A stretch of DNA of 64,000 nt from an uncultured Bacteroidales bacterium (GTDB lineage Bacteria; Bacteroidota; Bacteroidia; Bacteroidales; F082): NCBI GenBank assembly GCA_946408345.1, contig CAMJRR010000005.1, positions 80,437 to 144,436 on the forward strand, given 5' to 3'. The notes under the pieces are model-generated. The model did no database searches. It worked only from the letters and a program-made list of their open reading frames with translations, and had not been told where the DNA came from. Position 1 is the stretch's first letter, and the number at the start of each line of letters is the position of its first letter. Shown in pieces: positions 43,539-52,429 of the stretch. The position numbers and the translations under genes are program-made.

Positions 43539-45122
43539 TTATAAATCAATATTCTTTACAAATTCCTCCCACATTTCCAAGCGTTTGCCTTTCAACACAC
43601 GGGGAAACTTGGTGGCACCACCCCATTTGCCTATCTTCTGCTCCATAAACTCGTAGAAATATTTGGTAGGCAACACATCCACAAACAACTCCTTGATAGC
43701 TTGGGTACGCTCCACTGCATAATCATCGTTCAGCTTGCACAGATGATCGTCAATGAGTTTTAAAGCCTTCTGCTTGTCGATGGGCTCATCACAACCCAAA
43801 TACCAATGGTGGGCATACATCGTATCGTGACGAATGCCTGCCACGGTGAATTCGGTGATTTCAACCCCGAGTTCCTCTGCCATCATGTCGACGGCACGGG
43901 TCATGTTGTCCTGCGAAAGATGCTCGCCCGTGATACTCAAAAACTGCTTGGTTCGTCCCGTAATAACAATTTCGCAATCCTTGGTATTGAGGAATTTTAT
44001 CGTGTCGCCAATGAGATAACGCCATGTGCCAGCACAAGTGGAAAGCAACAAGGCATAATCCACACCTTCCTTCACCTCCGAAAGCAACAAAGTCTTAGGA
44101 TGCTCCACAATGGCGCCTTCTTCATCGAAATTCTCCTCATTGAAAGGCACAAACTCGAAATAGATGCCATTGTCGACCAAAAGCTGCATCACGCGCTTCT
44201 TCAGGTCAACTTGATAAGCGATGTAACCCTCTGAGGCCAAGTAACTTTCAACATAAATCACTTCCTTACCAAAAATCCGCTCAAAACTCTTCTCGTAAGG
44301 CGCAAAAGCCACACCGCTATGCACATACACCATCAAATTCGGCCAAATGTCATGAATGGTCTTGAGGTTGTATTCCTTGATGATGCGTTCAAGAAGGATT
44401 TGCACCCAAGCCGGCACACCCACGATGACGCCAATGTCCCACTTGGGAGCGGCTTTCACCATAAGATCCATTTTTTTCGCCCAATCCTTGACCTTCGAGA
44501 TTTTCTGACCAGGCTTGTAGAAAGCTTCAAACCACGACGGAATCTTCCCCGCTGAGATGCCCGAGAGGTCACCAGCATAATAGCCAAACTCTTTGTTGTA
44601 TTGCAAATCGGTGCTTCCACCAATCATCAGGACACCACGGTTGTAGAAACTCACGGGGAAGTCGTAACGCGTGGCCGAAACCAGTTGGCGGATACCCGCA
44701 CGAGTGATTCTGTTATTCAAACCTTTAGTAATCGGGATGTATTTGCTGGCCGCTTCTGAGGTACCTGAACTCAAGGCAAAATACTTGATCTTTCCAGGCC
44801 AGGCGATGTTGCGCTTGCCTTGAAGGTTGAGGTACCACCATTCATCATGCATCTTGTTGTAATCGAACACAGGGATGCGCTTGCGATACTCTTCCAAAAT
44901 GTCTTTCGAGAGCAGAATCTCATCAAAATGATAGAATTTTCCGAATTCCGTGAATTGTGCCTTGACCAGCAGTTTTCTCAACTCACGTCTTTGGGCCCGG
45001 ATTGGGTCGGTATGGTTTTGACGTATTTCGACGGGTATATTCTTGATCTCCGCAGCAGCTTTCACTAAAGCTCCTACGATGGGGATGGGCATATTCTTTC
45101 TTCTTATAATGGGTAGTTTCAT
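43539..45122 (-). CDS. GH3 auxin-responsive-family acyl-adenylating enzyme
   Basis: A 527-residue protein. Start chosen at MKLPIIRRKNMPIPIVG, just downstream of the -7 box; a shorter start at MPIPIVG is also possible. It follows the GH3 fold: FALSSGTSEAASKYIPIT (nucleotide-binding), YVESYLASEGYIAYQ, GVDYALLLSTCAGTWRYLIGDTIKF and ITGRTKQFLSITGEHL. Plant GH3 enzymes conjugate amino acids to acyl acids through acyl-AMP. The bacterial homologues' substrates are not known to me. Pairing with a LysE exporter hints at an amino-acid conjugate, as an inference. Confidence 0.88.
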   Translation of the reverse strand: MKLPIIRRKNMPIPIVGALVKAAAEIKNIPVEIRQNHTDPIRAQRRELRKLLVKAQFTEFGKFYHFDEILLSKDILEEYRKRIPVFDYNKMHDEWWYLNLQGKRNIAWPGKIKYFALSSGTSEAASKYIPITKGLNNRITRAGIRQLVSATRYDFPVSFYNRGVLMIGGSTDLQYNKEFGYYAGDLSGISAGKIPSWFEAFYKPGQKISKVKDWAKKMDLMVKAAPKWDIGVIVGVPAWVQILLERIIKEYNLKTIHDIWPNLMVYVHSGVAFAPYEKSFERIFGKEVIYVESYLASEGYIAYQVDLKKRVMQLLVDNGIYFEFVPFNEENFDEEGAIVEHPKTLLLSEVKEGVDYALLLSTCAGTWRYLIGDTIKFLNTKDCEIVITGRTKQFLSITGEHLSQDNMTRAVDMMAEELGVEITEFTVAGIRHDTMYAHHWYLGCDEPIDKQKALKLIDDHLCKLNDDYAVERTQAIKELFVDVLPTKYFYEFMEQKIGKWGGATKFPRVLKGKRLEMWEEFVKNIDL

Positions 45123-45143
45123 ATCAATAAAATAAAAACGGTG

Positions 45144-45151
45144 CAAAGGTA
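45144..45151 (-). promoter_or_regulatory. -7 promoter element of the GH3-LysE operon
   Basis: TACCTTTG on the minus strand, 21 nt before the start codon at 45122. It is only 12 bp away from the oppositely directed box at 45164. Confidence 0.65.
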
Positions 45152-45163
45152 ATGAAAAAGCCT

Positions 45164-45171
45164 TACTTTTG
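45164..45171 (+). promoter_or_regulatory. -7 promoter element for the beta-helix cargo gene
   Basis: TACTTTTG gives a ~20-nt leader to the ATG at 45199. The two -7 boxes here face away from each other and their -33 regions must overlap the opposite transcript starts. Confidence 0.65.
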
Positions 45172-45198
45172 CGCCATAATCTTTCAAACCAAATTACA

Positions 45199-46779
45199 AT
45201 GAAGACACGTTTTTTATTATTCTTTCTCATGAGCTGCCTCTTTGCCAAAGCCCAGAATATTGAAGTAAATGGGTTACAATCAGGCGTTTGGGAAGCAGAA
45301 ACAGTACTCGTTACAGGTGATGTAAAGGTTCAGGATTCGTTACGCATCTTGCCTGGAACAACTGTACTTTTCCAAGGTTTTTTCCAAATAGTCGTCGAAA
45401 ACGAAGCCCAGCTGAAAGCCATCGGTACGAAGACAGATTCCATCACCTTCACCGTTGCCGACACAACTGGTTTCTACCTATTTGATTCAGGACGTGGCGG
45501 TTGGAATGGCATCCGTTTGAACAAAGCTGGAACTTGCAAATTGGATTACTGCCGCTTCCAATATGGCAAAGCCGCCCTCGACAATGACCAGGATGGCGGC
45601 GCATTGCGCATCTTCCACAGCGATGATGTGGAAATCGGCCATAGCACTTTGTTCTGCAACTTCTCGCGCGAACATGGTGGTGCCTTGAACGCTGAATGGT
45701 CGAAGGTAGTGGTGCATGATTGCAACGTCAGCAACAACTTGACTTACACAGGAATAGACACCGTTTACTTTATGTATGGCGGAGGTCTGCGTTTCATCAA
45801 CTGCGAGGTGGACATCACCGACACGGACTTCCGATACAACAACGGACAAAGTGCCATCGGTGGGGCTTTGAGTCTTGACAGCTGTTCTGTCAACATCGAC
45901 CGCTGCCGTTTTGAGTACAACTATGGCATTAATGGCGGCGGACTTTACCTGATTCGCTGTTACGACAACCCTTGCAGTATCACCAACTCACTCTTTGCCA
46001 ACAACACCTCAGGCCACTTTGGCGGTGGCTTGGCCATCAGCGACTCATCGCCTTTGGTCAGCAATCTTACCGTGACAAACAACCAATCCATCGGCGTCAA
46101 TTGCGGCGGTATCTTCTTCTATCAGCAGAGTTCACCCCAAGTTTGGAACTGTCTAATATATGATAACGCCAACGACATCCCGCTTGAAGAGCCTGTACAA
46201 ATGTGGTCTTGGACCTACGACGGTTATGCGCCTGAGTTCCACAATTGCTTGGTACAATATGGATTCGAGAACATCTCAAACCACGAAGCCATCACCATTT
46301 ATGAGAACTGTATCGACGAAGACCCTCTCTTTGCCGACCCTGAAAACGAAAACTACCGACTAAACTATGGAAGCCCTTGCATCAATGCCGGTTCACTTGA
46401 GACACCTGCCGAAATCCTCAGCGGTCTTGACCTTGATGGCCACCAACGCGTCATCGATGGCCGTATCGATTTAGGAGCTTACGAATTCGACCTTACGAGC
46501 ATTCATGAAACTGCTCAAAATGAGAATCTCGTCCGCATCGTTGGCAACCCTGTTACGGCTTCAAGCTATGCCGAAATTGAGTTGGACAGCAAGAATAATT
46601 TGATGGCAAGCATTTATTCCATCGATGGAAAAATGTTGGTTAACAAAGATTTGGGATATACCCAAAAAGGTACTAACCGTTTTGAAATCTGGGAAATGTT
46701 TTCCGCATTGTCCGCAGGAACCTATTTGTTCGTTGTCAGAATTGATGGTAAAGCATTTGTGACCAAAGTCGTTAAATGA
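45199..46779 (+). CDS. T9SS-sorted right-handed beta-helix protein
   Basis: A 526-residue protein with signal peptide (MKTRFLLFFLMSCLFAKAQ). Residues ~75-400 carry parallel beta-helix repeats (LRFINCEVDITDTDFRYNNG, LSLDSCSVNIDRCRFEYNYG, GGLAISDSSPLVSNLTVTNN), ending with GRIDLGAYEFD as in chlamydial-type polymorphic and choice-of-anchor proteins. The last ~80 residues are a Por sorting domain (IVGNPVTASSYAEIELD, LSAGTYLFVVRIDGK, TKVVK). Secreted surface protein; a glycan-binding or glycan-cleaving role is possible but not shown. REP-like element 3 follows 6 nt after the stop. Confidence 0.85.
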   Translation: MKTRFLLFFLMSCLFAKAQNIEVNGLQSGVWEAETVLVTGDVKVQDSLRILPGTTVLFQGFFQIVVENEAQLKAIGTKTDSITFTVADTTGFYLFDSGRGGWNGIRLNKAGTCKLDYCRFQYGKAALDNDQDGGALRIFHSDDVEIGHSTLFCNFSREHGGALNAEWSKVVVHDCNVSNNLTYTGIDTVYFMYGGGLRFINCEVDITDTDFRYNNGQSAIGGALSLDSCSVNIDRCRFEYNYGINGGGLYLIRCYDNPCSITNSLFANNTSGHFGGGLAISDSSPLVSNLTVTNNQSIGVNCGGIFFYQQSSPQVWNCLIYDNANDIPLEEPVQMWSWTYDGYAPEFHNCLVQYGFENISNHEAITIYENCIDEDPLFADPENENYRLNYGSPCINAGSLETPAEILSGLDLDGHQRVIDGRIDLGAYEFDLTSIHETAQNENLVRIVGNPVTASSYAEIELDSKNNLMASIYSIDGKMLVNKDLGYTQKGTNRFEIWEMFSALSAGTYLFVVRIDGKAFVTKVVK

Positions 46780-46785
46780 TAGCCA

Positions 46786-46856
46786 CATAGGGCTGTCACA
46801 CTATGGCTGCCGCATGAAATAATCAAAGCGGCTGCCGTAATACGACAATCCTACAA
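46786..46856. repeat. Composite palindromic (REP-like) element 3
   Basis: CATAGGGCTGTCACA opens and TACGACAATCCTACA closes the element, with GGCTGCCGC/GCGGCTGCC near-inverted inner arms. It is the shortest (71 bp) and most degenerate of the three copies and overlaps the last codons of the minus-strand gene at 46851. Confidence 0.75.
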
Positions 46857-47483
46857 GCCTGTTTTTATGGCTTCGTCGTAAAATTGCCGTCTTTGTTCGC
46901 GACTGACTTTGTATTTTTTACATTGTCCTGTTTCAAGGTCACAATCAAACAAGGTCTGGATTTGTGAAAGGAAGAGCCGTGAATAAAGTCGGTTTTGATA
47001 AGCTTGCTTTTCCATCATGAAAGCAATGGTCTGCTTAACTTGGTCAAGGTCTAAGTCTTCCTTGGTGAAGACAAAGAGGCCAAACTCATCGAAATCGCCA
47101 TAAAAGCCGTCATTCACCTTGTTCATCTTGATTTCGAGGATGCGCTTCAGAGGCAAAGCCAACGACCAGAATTCGTACTCGTTGCGACCGACGAGAGTGC
47201 CGTCACCCAAGCCATAGGCATAACCGCTTTGGTTGATATGGCGCAAATCCTCCGCATTCACTTCCTTGATGTCTTCGCCCGCCATCTCGTTGACCAAGGC
47301 ATTGGCCACGTTCTTGTTCTCACGGATGGCACGTGTCACCTCGATACCAATACTTTGTTCCTCATCCTGCAGGTCGGGCCGGTCGCGATTGACCAGATGG
47401 GCATAATGCTCACCCAGCAGCGTAGCCAACGAAACCATGGCATAACGCTCAAAGAAACAAGTATCGAATTTCGGGGTCAGCAT
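46851..47483 (-). CDS. Hypothetical protein with nuclease-like PD..EVT motif
   Basis: A 210-residue cytoplasmic protein, no signal. Near residues 32-50 it has NRDRPDLQDEEQSIGIEVTRA, which resembles the PD-(D/E)xK pattern (P-D ... E-x-T) of nuclease-fold proteins; the rest is helical (SREQRRQFYDEAIKTG). A conserved Bacteroidota protein by feel, but no family name can be given. It starts 12 bp after the stop of the esterase gene, so they may form one operon. Confidence 0.7.
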   Translation of the reverse strand: MLTPKFDTCFFERYAMVSLATLLGEHYAHLVNRDRPDLQDEEQSIGIEVTRAIRENKNVANALVNEMAGEDIKEVNAEDLRHINQSGYAYGLGDGTLVGRNEYEFWSLALPLKRILEIKMNKVNDGFYGDFDEFGLFVFTKEDLDLDQVKQTIAFMMEKQAYQNRLYSRLFLSQIQTLFDCDLETGQCKKYKVSREQRRQFYDEAIKTGL

Positions 47484-47495
47484 CGGTTTTACATT

Positions 47496-48599
47496 TTATT
47501 TCGTCAGTAAAAGTTTCTGTACTTTACCGTTTTCGCCTTTAATGAAATACAAGCCTTCGGGAAGGTCGCCCAAATCGATTTGATGGGTGCCAGGCGTTAA
47601 ATTGTATTTGGCCACTGAACGGCCTTGCAAATCCATCACTTCGAGGTTTGTAGCGGCTTCTACTTTAATGGAGAAACAGCCTGAAGTCGGGTTGGGCCAA
47701 AGATCCAAATGATGATCCTCAGATTCGGCGATGCCCTCGCCTCCTCCACCATTGCCAACGAAAAACTTGTGTATTTCGGTCATATAACCGATGTCGTATT
47801 GGCTTTCGCTCATATACCAGGTGTGGTTGCCGCCAATAACCTTAATGTGTTGCAGTTCGGCATCACCCTCATAGGTATAACGCACAAAACGCAATCCATC
47901 GTTCTTGAGGTCAGGGAAAGTATCGATGACGGGTTCGTCGACACAATGGTTGGCATTTTTCCAATAATCAAGAATAGCATCAACGCTGAGACCCAAGTTA
48001 CCGCCAAAGTATTGTGAATTGCCGTCGTAACCCACCACAGGGTCGGCAGTGCCATGAATGTGCAAGATTCGCACAGGAGCCACTGCTGTTTGATTCGCCA
48101 TGGAATGCGTAATCAATCCGCTGACAGGTGCACAGGCGGTGATGCGATCACCATGCTCGATGGCCATGCGGTGCGTCATGAAACCTCCCATCGAAAAGCC
48201 CGTGAAGAAAACGCTGTCAAGATTGATGGGATATTGTTCGGCCAATGCGTCAAGGAGCGCCATTAAAAAACCTGAATCATCGATGCTGCTTGCCATCAGT
48301 CCAGCATTCCACATGGTTGCACCCGATTGAGATAATGCTTGAGGAATCACCACTGCCCACTGAAACTCATCGGCTACCTGCTGGAAATGGAACTCATTGT
48401 CCAACCGAGTGATGTTGTCACCCAAACCATGCAAGAAATACAGGATAGGCATCGTCTCAGAATGGTTTTCTGGTATCTTAATGAGATATTGCCGTTGCGT
48501 GCCTTGCCATTCAAAAGTCTGAATCTGTGAGAAGAGTTGGCCGCAAAGCAGTAGAAAAGCAGATAACACGCTGATTTTAAGTAGGTTTCTTGTTTTCAT
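47496..48599 (-). CDS. T9SS-sorted LpqC/PHB-depolymerase-like esterase
   Basis: A 367-residue protein with signal peptide (ISVLSAFLLLCGQLFSQ). The alpha/beta-hydrolase domain (~30-275) has oxyanion-side LYFLHGLGDN, nucleophile VFFTGFSMGGFMTHRMA, acid HIHGTADPVVGYDG and histidine GGNHTWYMS. It resembles secreted polyhydroxybutyrate depolymerase-like and feruloyl-type esterases. The C-terminal ~75 residues are a Por sorting domain (LDLWPNPTSGCFSI, LEVMDLQGRSVAKY, LPEGLYFIKGENG, KLLLTK). Natural ester substrate unknown. Confidence 0.88.
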   Translation of the reverse strand: MKTRNLLKISVLSAFLLLCGQLFSQIQTFEWQGTQRQYLIKIPENHSETMPILYFLHGLGDNITRLDNEFHFQQVADEFQWAVVIPQALSQSGATMWNAGLMASSIDDSGFLMALLDALAEQYPINLDSVFFTGFSMGGFMTHRMAIEHGDRITACAPVSGLITHSMANQTAVAPVRILHIHGTADPVVGYDGNSQYFGGNLGLSVDAILDYWKNANHCVDEPVIDTFPDLKNDGLRFVRYTYEGDAELQHIKVIGGNHTWYMSESQYDIGYMTEIHKFFVGNGGGGEGIAESEDHHLDLWPNPTSGCFSIKVEAATNLEVMDLQGRSVAKYNLTPGTHQIDLGDLPEGLYFIKGENGKVQKLLLTK

Positions 48600-48628
48600 A
48601 GTGAGAATTGTAATTGGATTATTGTTGG

Positions 48629-48636
48629 CAAAGATA
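48629..48636 (-). promoter_or_regulatory. -7 promoter element of esterase gene
   Basis: TATCTTTG on the minus strand, about 30 nt before the start codon at 48599. Confidence 0.6.
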
Positions 48637-48645
48637 CACTTTTTC

Positions 48646-49683
48646 CTATTGCTTGACTATTCTTTCGACTACAATTCCTTGATGGGTAACCACTTTGAGA
48701 AGATAGACACCAGTGGGCATCCCGTCTAACGAAAGACGAGTCGCACCTTGTGTTGTTTTGCGCAAAAGGATTCTATTATCGACACTGAAAAGAAAAATGT
48801 CGGCTTTTATCCCTTCAGGCAAATGAAGCGTTATTTCACCATAGGTCGGATTCGGGCTAACATAAATCTCAGGAACTTGTCCATCGATAGGCAACGCACT
48901 CGGCTCTGGACGCTGCCATTTCCACAACGAGTCGTAAACCACATCGTGAACGGCCAAACGGATAAGATGAGCTGCCTTCGGACTCAAACCTGCCTCGTAT
49001 GTGATGCTGTCGGGGTCGCGACCAAACATCATGGTATAGAAAGCACAGGCAGCAGCATAACTCCCCGCCATGGAAGGATGGCTTCCGTCAGACATATACA
49101 ACTCTATCTCACTGTGGTTGTCGCGGAGGTAATGCCACACGCGTCCAACAGGACACACCGACGCATCGTTGGCCTCGGCTATGTACATGTAACGCGCATA
49201 GAGCAAGCTGTCCATACCCTCGTAGGTGCTCATCATGGGATACATCGAACCGTATTCCGTATCGCCATTCTTGCGGCCCCAGGTCATGTAGAACATAGCC
49301 TCGCCATCAGGATTGAAAGCATAGGTGGAATCCACCAATTGCTTTGCAAAAGGATAGACCATCTCCTCCACCATTTCAAGAGGAAAAGCCGGCAACTGGC
49401 TCTGTTCCTGCAGCACCACGAAATCCCATCCGCCTTGACAAATCTTGTCCATCGAAGCGTTGGAACAATGCATCTGGAAGGTGCAGGCACCAGGTGTATT
49501 GCTGGCATAGACTAATTCATCGCCCATGCTTTGGGCTATATCTGCCACCATCCGAGGCAATTCGTTGACCGACGTGTAGCTGTTACCCGCGAAAAACGCC
49601 CGTTTGCTTTGTTGCGCCCATAGCGGTCCACAGCAAAGCAAAACAATAAGTATAATGATGATTTTAATGCAGTTAGTATTCAT
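48646..49683 (-). CDS. T9SS-sorted SGNH-like (DUF4886-type) protein
   Basis: A 345-residue protein with signal peptide (IIIILIVLLCCGPLWAQ). SGNH/DUF4886-like features are AFFAGNSYTSVNELPRM (block I, G-N-S), GGWDFVVLQEQSQLPAF, and SDGSHPSMAGSYAAACAFY (block V, D-x2-H). The last ~75 residues are a Por sorting domain (EIYVSPNPTYGEITLHL, IFLFSVDNRILLRK, MPTGVYLLKVVTHQG, ERIVKQ). Probably a secreted esterase or glycan deacetylase-like protein. Its ATG overlaps the stop of the GNAT gene by 4 bases. Confidence 0.83.
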   Translation of the reverse strand: MNTNCIKIIIILIVLLCCGPLWAQQSKRAFFAGNSYTSVNELPRMVADIAQSMGDELVYASNTPGACTFQMHCSNASMDKICQGGWDFVVLQEQSQLPAFPLEMVEEMVYPFAKQLVDSTYAFNPDGEAMFYMTWGRKNGDTEYGSMYPMMSTYEGMDSLLYARYMYIAEANDASVCPVGRVWHYLRDNHSEIELYMSDGSHPSMAGSYAAACAFYTMMFGRDPDSITYEAGLSPKAAHLIRLAVHDVVYDSLWKWQRPEPSALPIDGQVPEIYVSPNPTYGEITLHLPEGIKADIFLFSVDNRILLRKTTQGATRLSLDGMPTGVYLLKVVTHQGIVVERIVKQ

Positions 49684-50198
49684 CGTTCAATTTCCAACCT
49701 CATCACTCGTGTTGGTTTTGTCGTCCCCGTCAGCTTCTCGTCGATGCAGGTCTCACCAGTAGGCATGAACCCGCATTTCTCCATCACTTTTCCTGAAGCG
49801 GGATTATCAAAGTAATGGCTGCTAATCAGTGATTTGATGTCGGTTGTCTGACGAATATGTTCGAGCATTAATGCAAGAGCTTCCGTGCAAATGCCTTGGT
49901 TCCAATAAGGTTTGCCCACCCAATAGCCCACCAATGGCTCGCCTTCTCGTGCCGGTAGCTCACTTTCGGGCGCAGGCACATAACCAATCGCGCCGATGGC
50001 TTCGCCCGTCGACTTGAGTTCGATGGCCCAATTGGTATCGTTATGAAACACGGTGTGGATGATTTCAAGACTCTCTTCCAGGCTCTTGTGTGGCGGCCAG
50101 CCAGCACGAGGGCCTACATCGGGGTCGGAGGCGTATTTGAAAAGCGCCGTTGCGTCATCGTCGCACCAAGGGCGGAGTAAGATTCTTTCGGTTTCCAT
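49680..50198 (-). CDS. GNAT family N-acetyltransferase
   Basis: A 172-residue RimJ/RimL-like acetyltransferase starting METERILLRPWCDDDATALF. The acetyl-CoA binding region is seen in LVGYWVGKPYWNQGICTEALALMLEH and the closing EKCGFMPTGE. It would acetylate an N-terminus or small molecule, unspecified. It sits inside a leftward operon between sstT and the SGNH cargo gene. Confidence 0.9.
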   Translation of the reverse strand: METERILLRPWCDDDATALFKYASDPDVGPRAGWPPHKSLEESLEIIHTVFHNDTNWAIELKSTGEAIGAIGYVPAPESELPAREGEPLVGYWVGKPYWNQGICTEALALMLEHIRQTTDIKSLISSHYFDNPASGKVMEKCGFMPTGETCIDEKLTGTTKPTRVMRLEIER

Positions 50199-50204
50199 TT
50201 TTTA

Positions 50205-51431
50205 TCATTTGTTTTGTCTTTTCTTCCTATCGTAGTATTCTGCTGTAGCCGTGAAGAACACATCGCCACTGCTGTTGAGGGCGGTCTCGACGGAGTCCTG
50301 CACCACGCCTATGATGAAACCGATGGCGACTGCTTGCATAGCCACATCATTGCCGATGCCGAAGAACGAACAGGCCATGGGGATGAGCAGCAATGAGCCG
50401 CCAGCCACACCCGAGGCACCGCAAGCGCCGAGGGTGGCAATGAGTCCCAGAAAGACCGCAGAAGCAAAACTGACCTCCACACCCACAGTATGTGCCACGG
50501 CGAGGGCAAAGACGGTAATGGTCACAGCGGCACCATCCATATTGATGGTGGCACCCAAAGGGATGCTCACGGAATAGAAGTCTTCATCAAGGTTGAGTTT
50601 CTTGCACAGCGCCATGTTAATGGGGATGTTGGCCGCCGAAGAGCGCGTGAAAAATGCATTCAGTCCGCTCTCCTTCAAGCAAGTGAACAAGAGTGGATAA
50701 GGATTCTTACGCAACATCACAAAGGAAATGAGCGGATTGAAAATCAAAGCGTTGAATAACATACAACCCACTAGGAGTAGCAGCAGGTGACCATAGGTGG
50801 TGAAGACTTCAAGGCCGTTTTCCGATACCGTTGTAAAGACCAGTCCGAGGATGCCGAAAGGAGCAAACTCAATGATCCACTTCACCACTTTGGAAATCAC
50901 CGTAGCAAAATCGTGAACCACAGCGATGGTAGACTTATTAGCTAACTTCTTGAGGGCAATGCCGATGATGATAGACCAGAACAGGATAGCGATGTAGTTG
51001 GCGTTGGCGATGGCCATGATGGGATTGGTCAGCATGCCCGTCAGCAGGTTGGTGAACACCTCTGATAGCGATCCAACAGCACCTTCCATCTCGGGCACTT
51101 CGCCCAGCTGCAAAGTCACGGGAAACATGAAACCGCCCACCACAGCACAGATGGCTGCGATGAAAGTGCTCAGCAGATAAACCGAAATCAAGGCGGCAAA
51201 ACGATGCCCGTGTCCTTTACCTGCCTTGGCTATGGAAGAGGTCACGAGTACCGCCACCAATACAGGAGCGATACCTTTCAAGGCACTGACGAACATCCTG
51301 CCAAGGATGCCGATGCCAGTCCATGAAGGCACAAGCAGTCCCAACAGTGCACCAATGACCAATCCAATGAAGATACGTAGCATCAAGCTGACGTTAGTGT
51401 ATCTCTTTATAATTTGTGCGAGCTTTTTCAT
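50205..51431 (-). CDS. sstT: Serine/threonine:Na+ symporter SstT
   Basis: A 408-residue DAACS-family (SLC1-like) membrane transporter. It matches SstT in size and motifs: MLTNPIMAIANANYIAILFW, the FFTRSSAANIPINMALCKKL hairpin (re-entrant loop with serines), SIPLGATINMDGAAVTITV (NMDG substrate and sodium site) and GIGNDVAMQAVAIGFIIGVVQDSVETALNSSGD. It imports serine and threonine with sodium. Spaced 6 bp from the GNAT gene and 5 bp from the S41 gene. Confidence 0.93.
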   Translation of the reverse strand: MKKLAQIIKRYTNVSLMLRIFIGLVIGALLGLLVPSWTGIGILGRMFVSALKGIAPVLVAVLVTSSIAKAGKGHGHRFAALISVYLLSTFIAAICAVVGGFMFPVTLQLGEVPEMEGAVGSLSEVFTNLLTGMLTNPIMAIANANYIAILFWSIIIGIALKKLANKSTIAVVHDFATVISKVVKWIIEFAPFGILGLVFTTVSENGLEVFTTYGHLLLLLVGCMLFNALIFNPLISFVMLRKNPYPLLFTCLKESGLNAFFTRSSAANIPINMALCKKLNLDEDFYSVSIPLGATINMDGAAVTITVFALAVAHTVGVEVSFASAVFLGLIATLGACGASGVAGGSLLLIPMACSFFGIGNDVAMQAVAIGFIIGVVQDSVETALNSSGDVFFTATAEYYDRKKRQNK

Positions 51432-51436
51432 ACTAA

Positions 51437-52318
51437 TTATCTTATTTCTTGATTGTTAAGCCACTCCAAAGCCTCCTCAAAAGGTGTTTCCGTCAACACG
51501 TTAGGGGCAATGGGGTCGTCGCAAAACACTTCTCCCGTGCGGGCAATGTCTTCGCCAATGGTGAGCACAAGTTGTGAGCCTCCTGGAAGTGCAAAAGGCT
51601 GATTGCAAGAGCAATAACCCGCTGTAGGCGAGCCAAAAGTACGCGTGTTGGGCAGTCCTCTGAAGCAAATCAGGACTGCCTCGCCCGAGCTGCCTGTCCA
51701 ATCGTCAGTCAGCAGGGCAACAGGGCAATTGATAGGTGCTTGTTTTTCCAATCCAACCGATTGCAAGACAAAGAAAGTGTTGATACTCATTGGTCTTGTG
51801 CGCGAAGAGAACTTCAAGATGACATCATCAGGAAGGAAGCGATGGACGGCGGCAATCATTGGATACATGTTGCCCCCGCGGTTGCCGCGTAAGTCAATAA
51901 CGGCGCCTTGCAAAGCATCAGGAAGGTTGTTAAGCACCGTGTTGGCATATTTGATGCCCTCTTCCGCATTTCCAGAGAATGCTGGTAACTTGATGAAAGC
52001 AATGTTATTTTCCAGCAATTTAACCGTCGGCATTTCCCATGAGGAGGTGTCGTTTTCTGTCACTTCATCGGTAGTCATCAGGTAGGTATGCTTTCCTCCT
52101 GCCACCTTGCCAGTTTTGGTGACAACTTCTTGTGCCTCTACAAGACTTGTAGGCTTTGCTGAAAGCGCTTCTTGTTTAGCTTTCTCCCATTCAGGTCCTT
52201 GGGCATAAATGCCGTGTTTGTCCATGATGCGGATGGCTTTCTTGACATACTTTGCGTTCGGGTCGCTGCAGGAGGCCATGACAAGGAGGGTCATCAAAAG
52301 GATTAGGGTTTTTCGCAT
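51437..52318 (-). CDS. S41 family peptidase-like lipoprotein
   Basis: A 293-residue lipoprotein (MRKTLILLMTLLVMASC); the start at 52318 is chosen for this signal. S41 landmarks are AVIDLRGNRGGNMYPMI, CPVALLTDDWTGSSGEAVLICF (probable catalytic serine) and FGSPTAGYCSCNQPF. It has a short N-terminal helical part and lacks a PDZ domain. First gene of a leftward operon with sstT, GNAT and the SGNH cargo gene. Confidence 0.85.
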   Translation of the reverse strand: MRKTLILLMTLLVMASCSDPNAKYVKKAIRIMDKHGIYAQGPEWEKAKQEALSAKPTSLVEAQEVVTKTGKVAGGKHTYLMTTDEVTENDTSSWEMPTVKLLENNIAFIKLPAFSGNAEEGIKYANTVLNNLPDALQGAVIDLRGNRGGNMYPMIAAVHRFLPDDVILKFSSRTRPMSINTFFVLQSVGLEKQAPINCPVALLTDDWTGSSGEAVLICFRGLPNTRTFGSPTAGYCSCNQPFALPGGSQLVLTIGEDIARTGEVFCDDPIAPNVLTETPFEEALEWLNNQEIR

Positions 52319-52336
52319 GATAAGATAATTTGTCGG

Positions 52337-52344
52337 CAAAAGTA
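52337..52344 (-). promoter_or_regulatory. -7 promoter element of the S41-sstT operon
   Basis: TACTTTTG on the minus strand, 18 nt before the start codon at 52318. Confidence 0.65.
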
Positions 52345-52394
52345 CTGCATAAGCCCCGTTTCCGCAAGTTTTTGGGAAATTTGTGAAAGAATTC

Positions 52395-52402
52395 TATCTT
52401 TG
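52395..52402 (+). promoter_or_regulatory. -7 promoter element of transposase-DprA-like fusion gene
   Basis: TATCTTTG, 27 nt before the ATG at 52430. Divergent from 52337. Confidence 0.65.
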
Positions 52403-52429
52403 CAGGGTTAAAAACAAAGAAGCTGCTGC

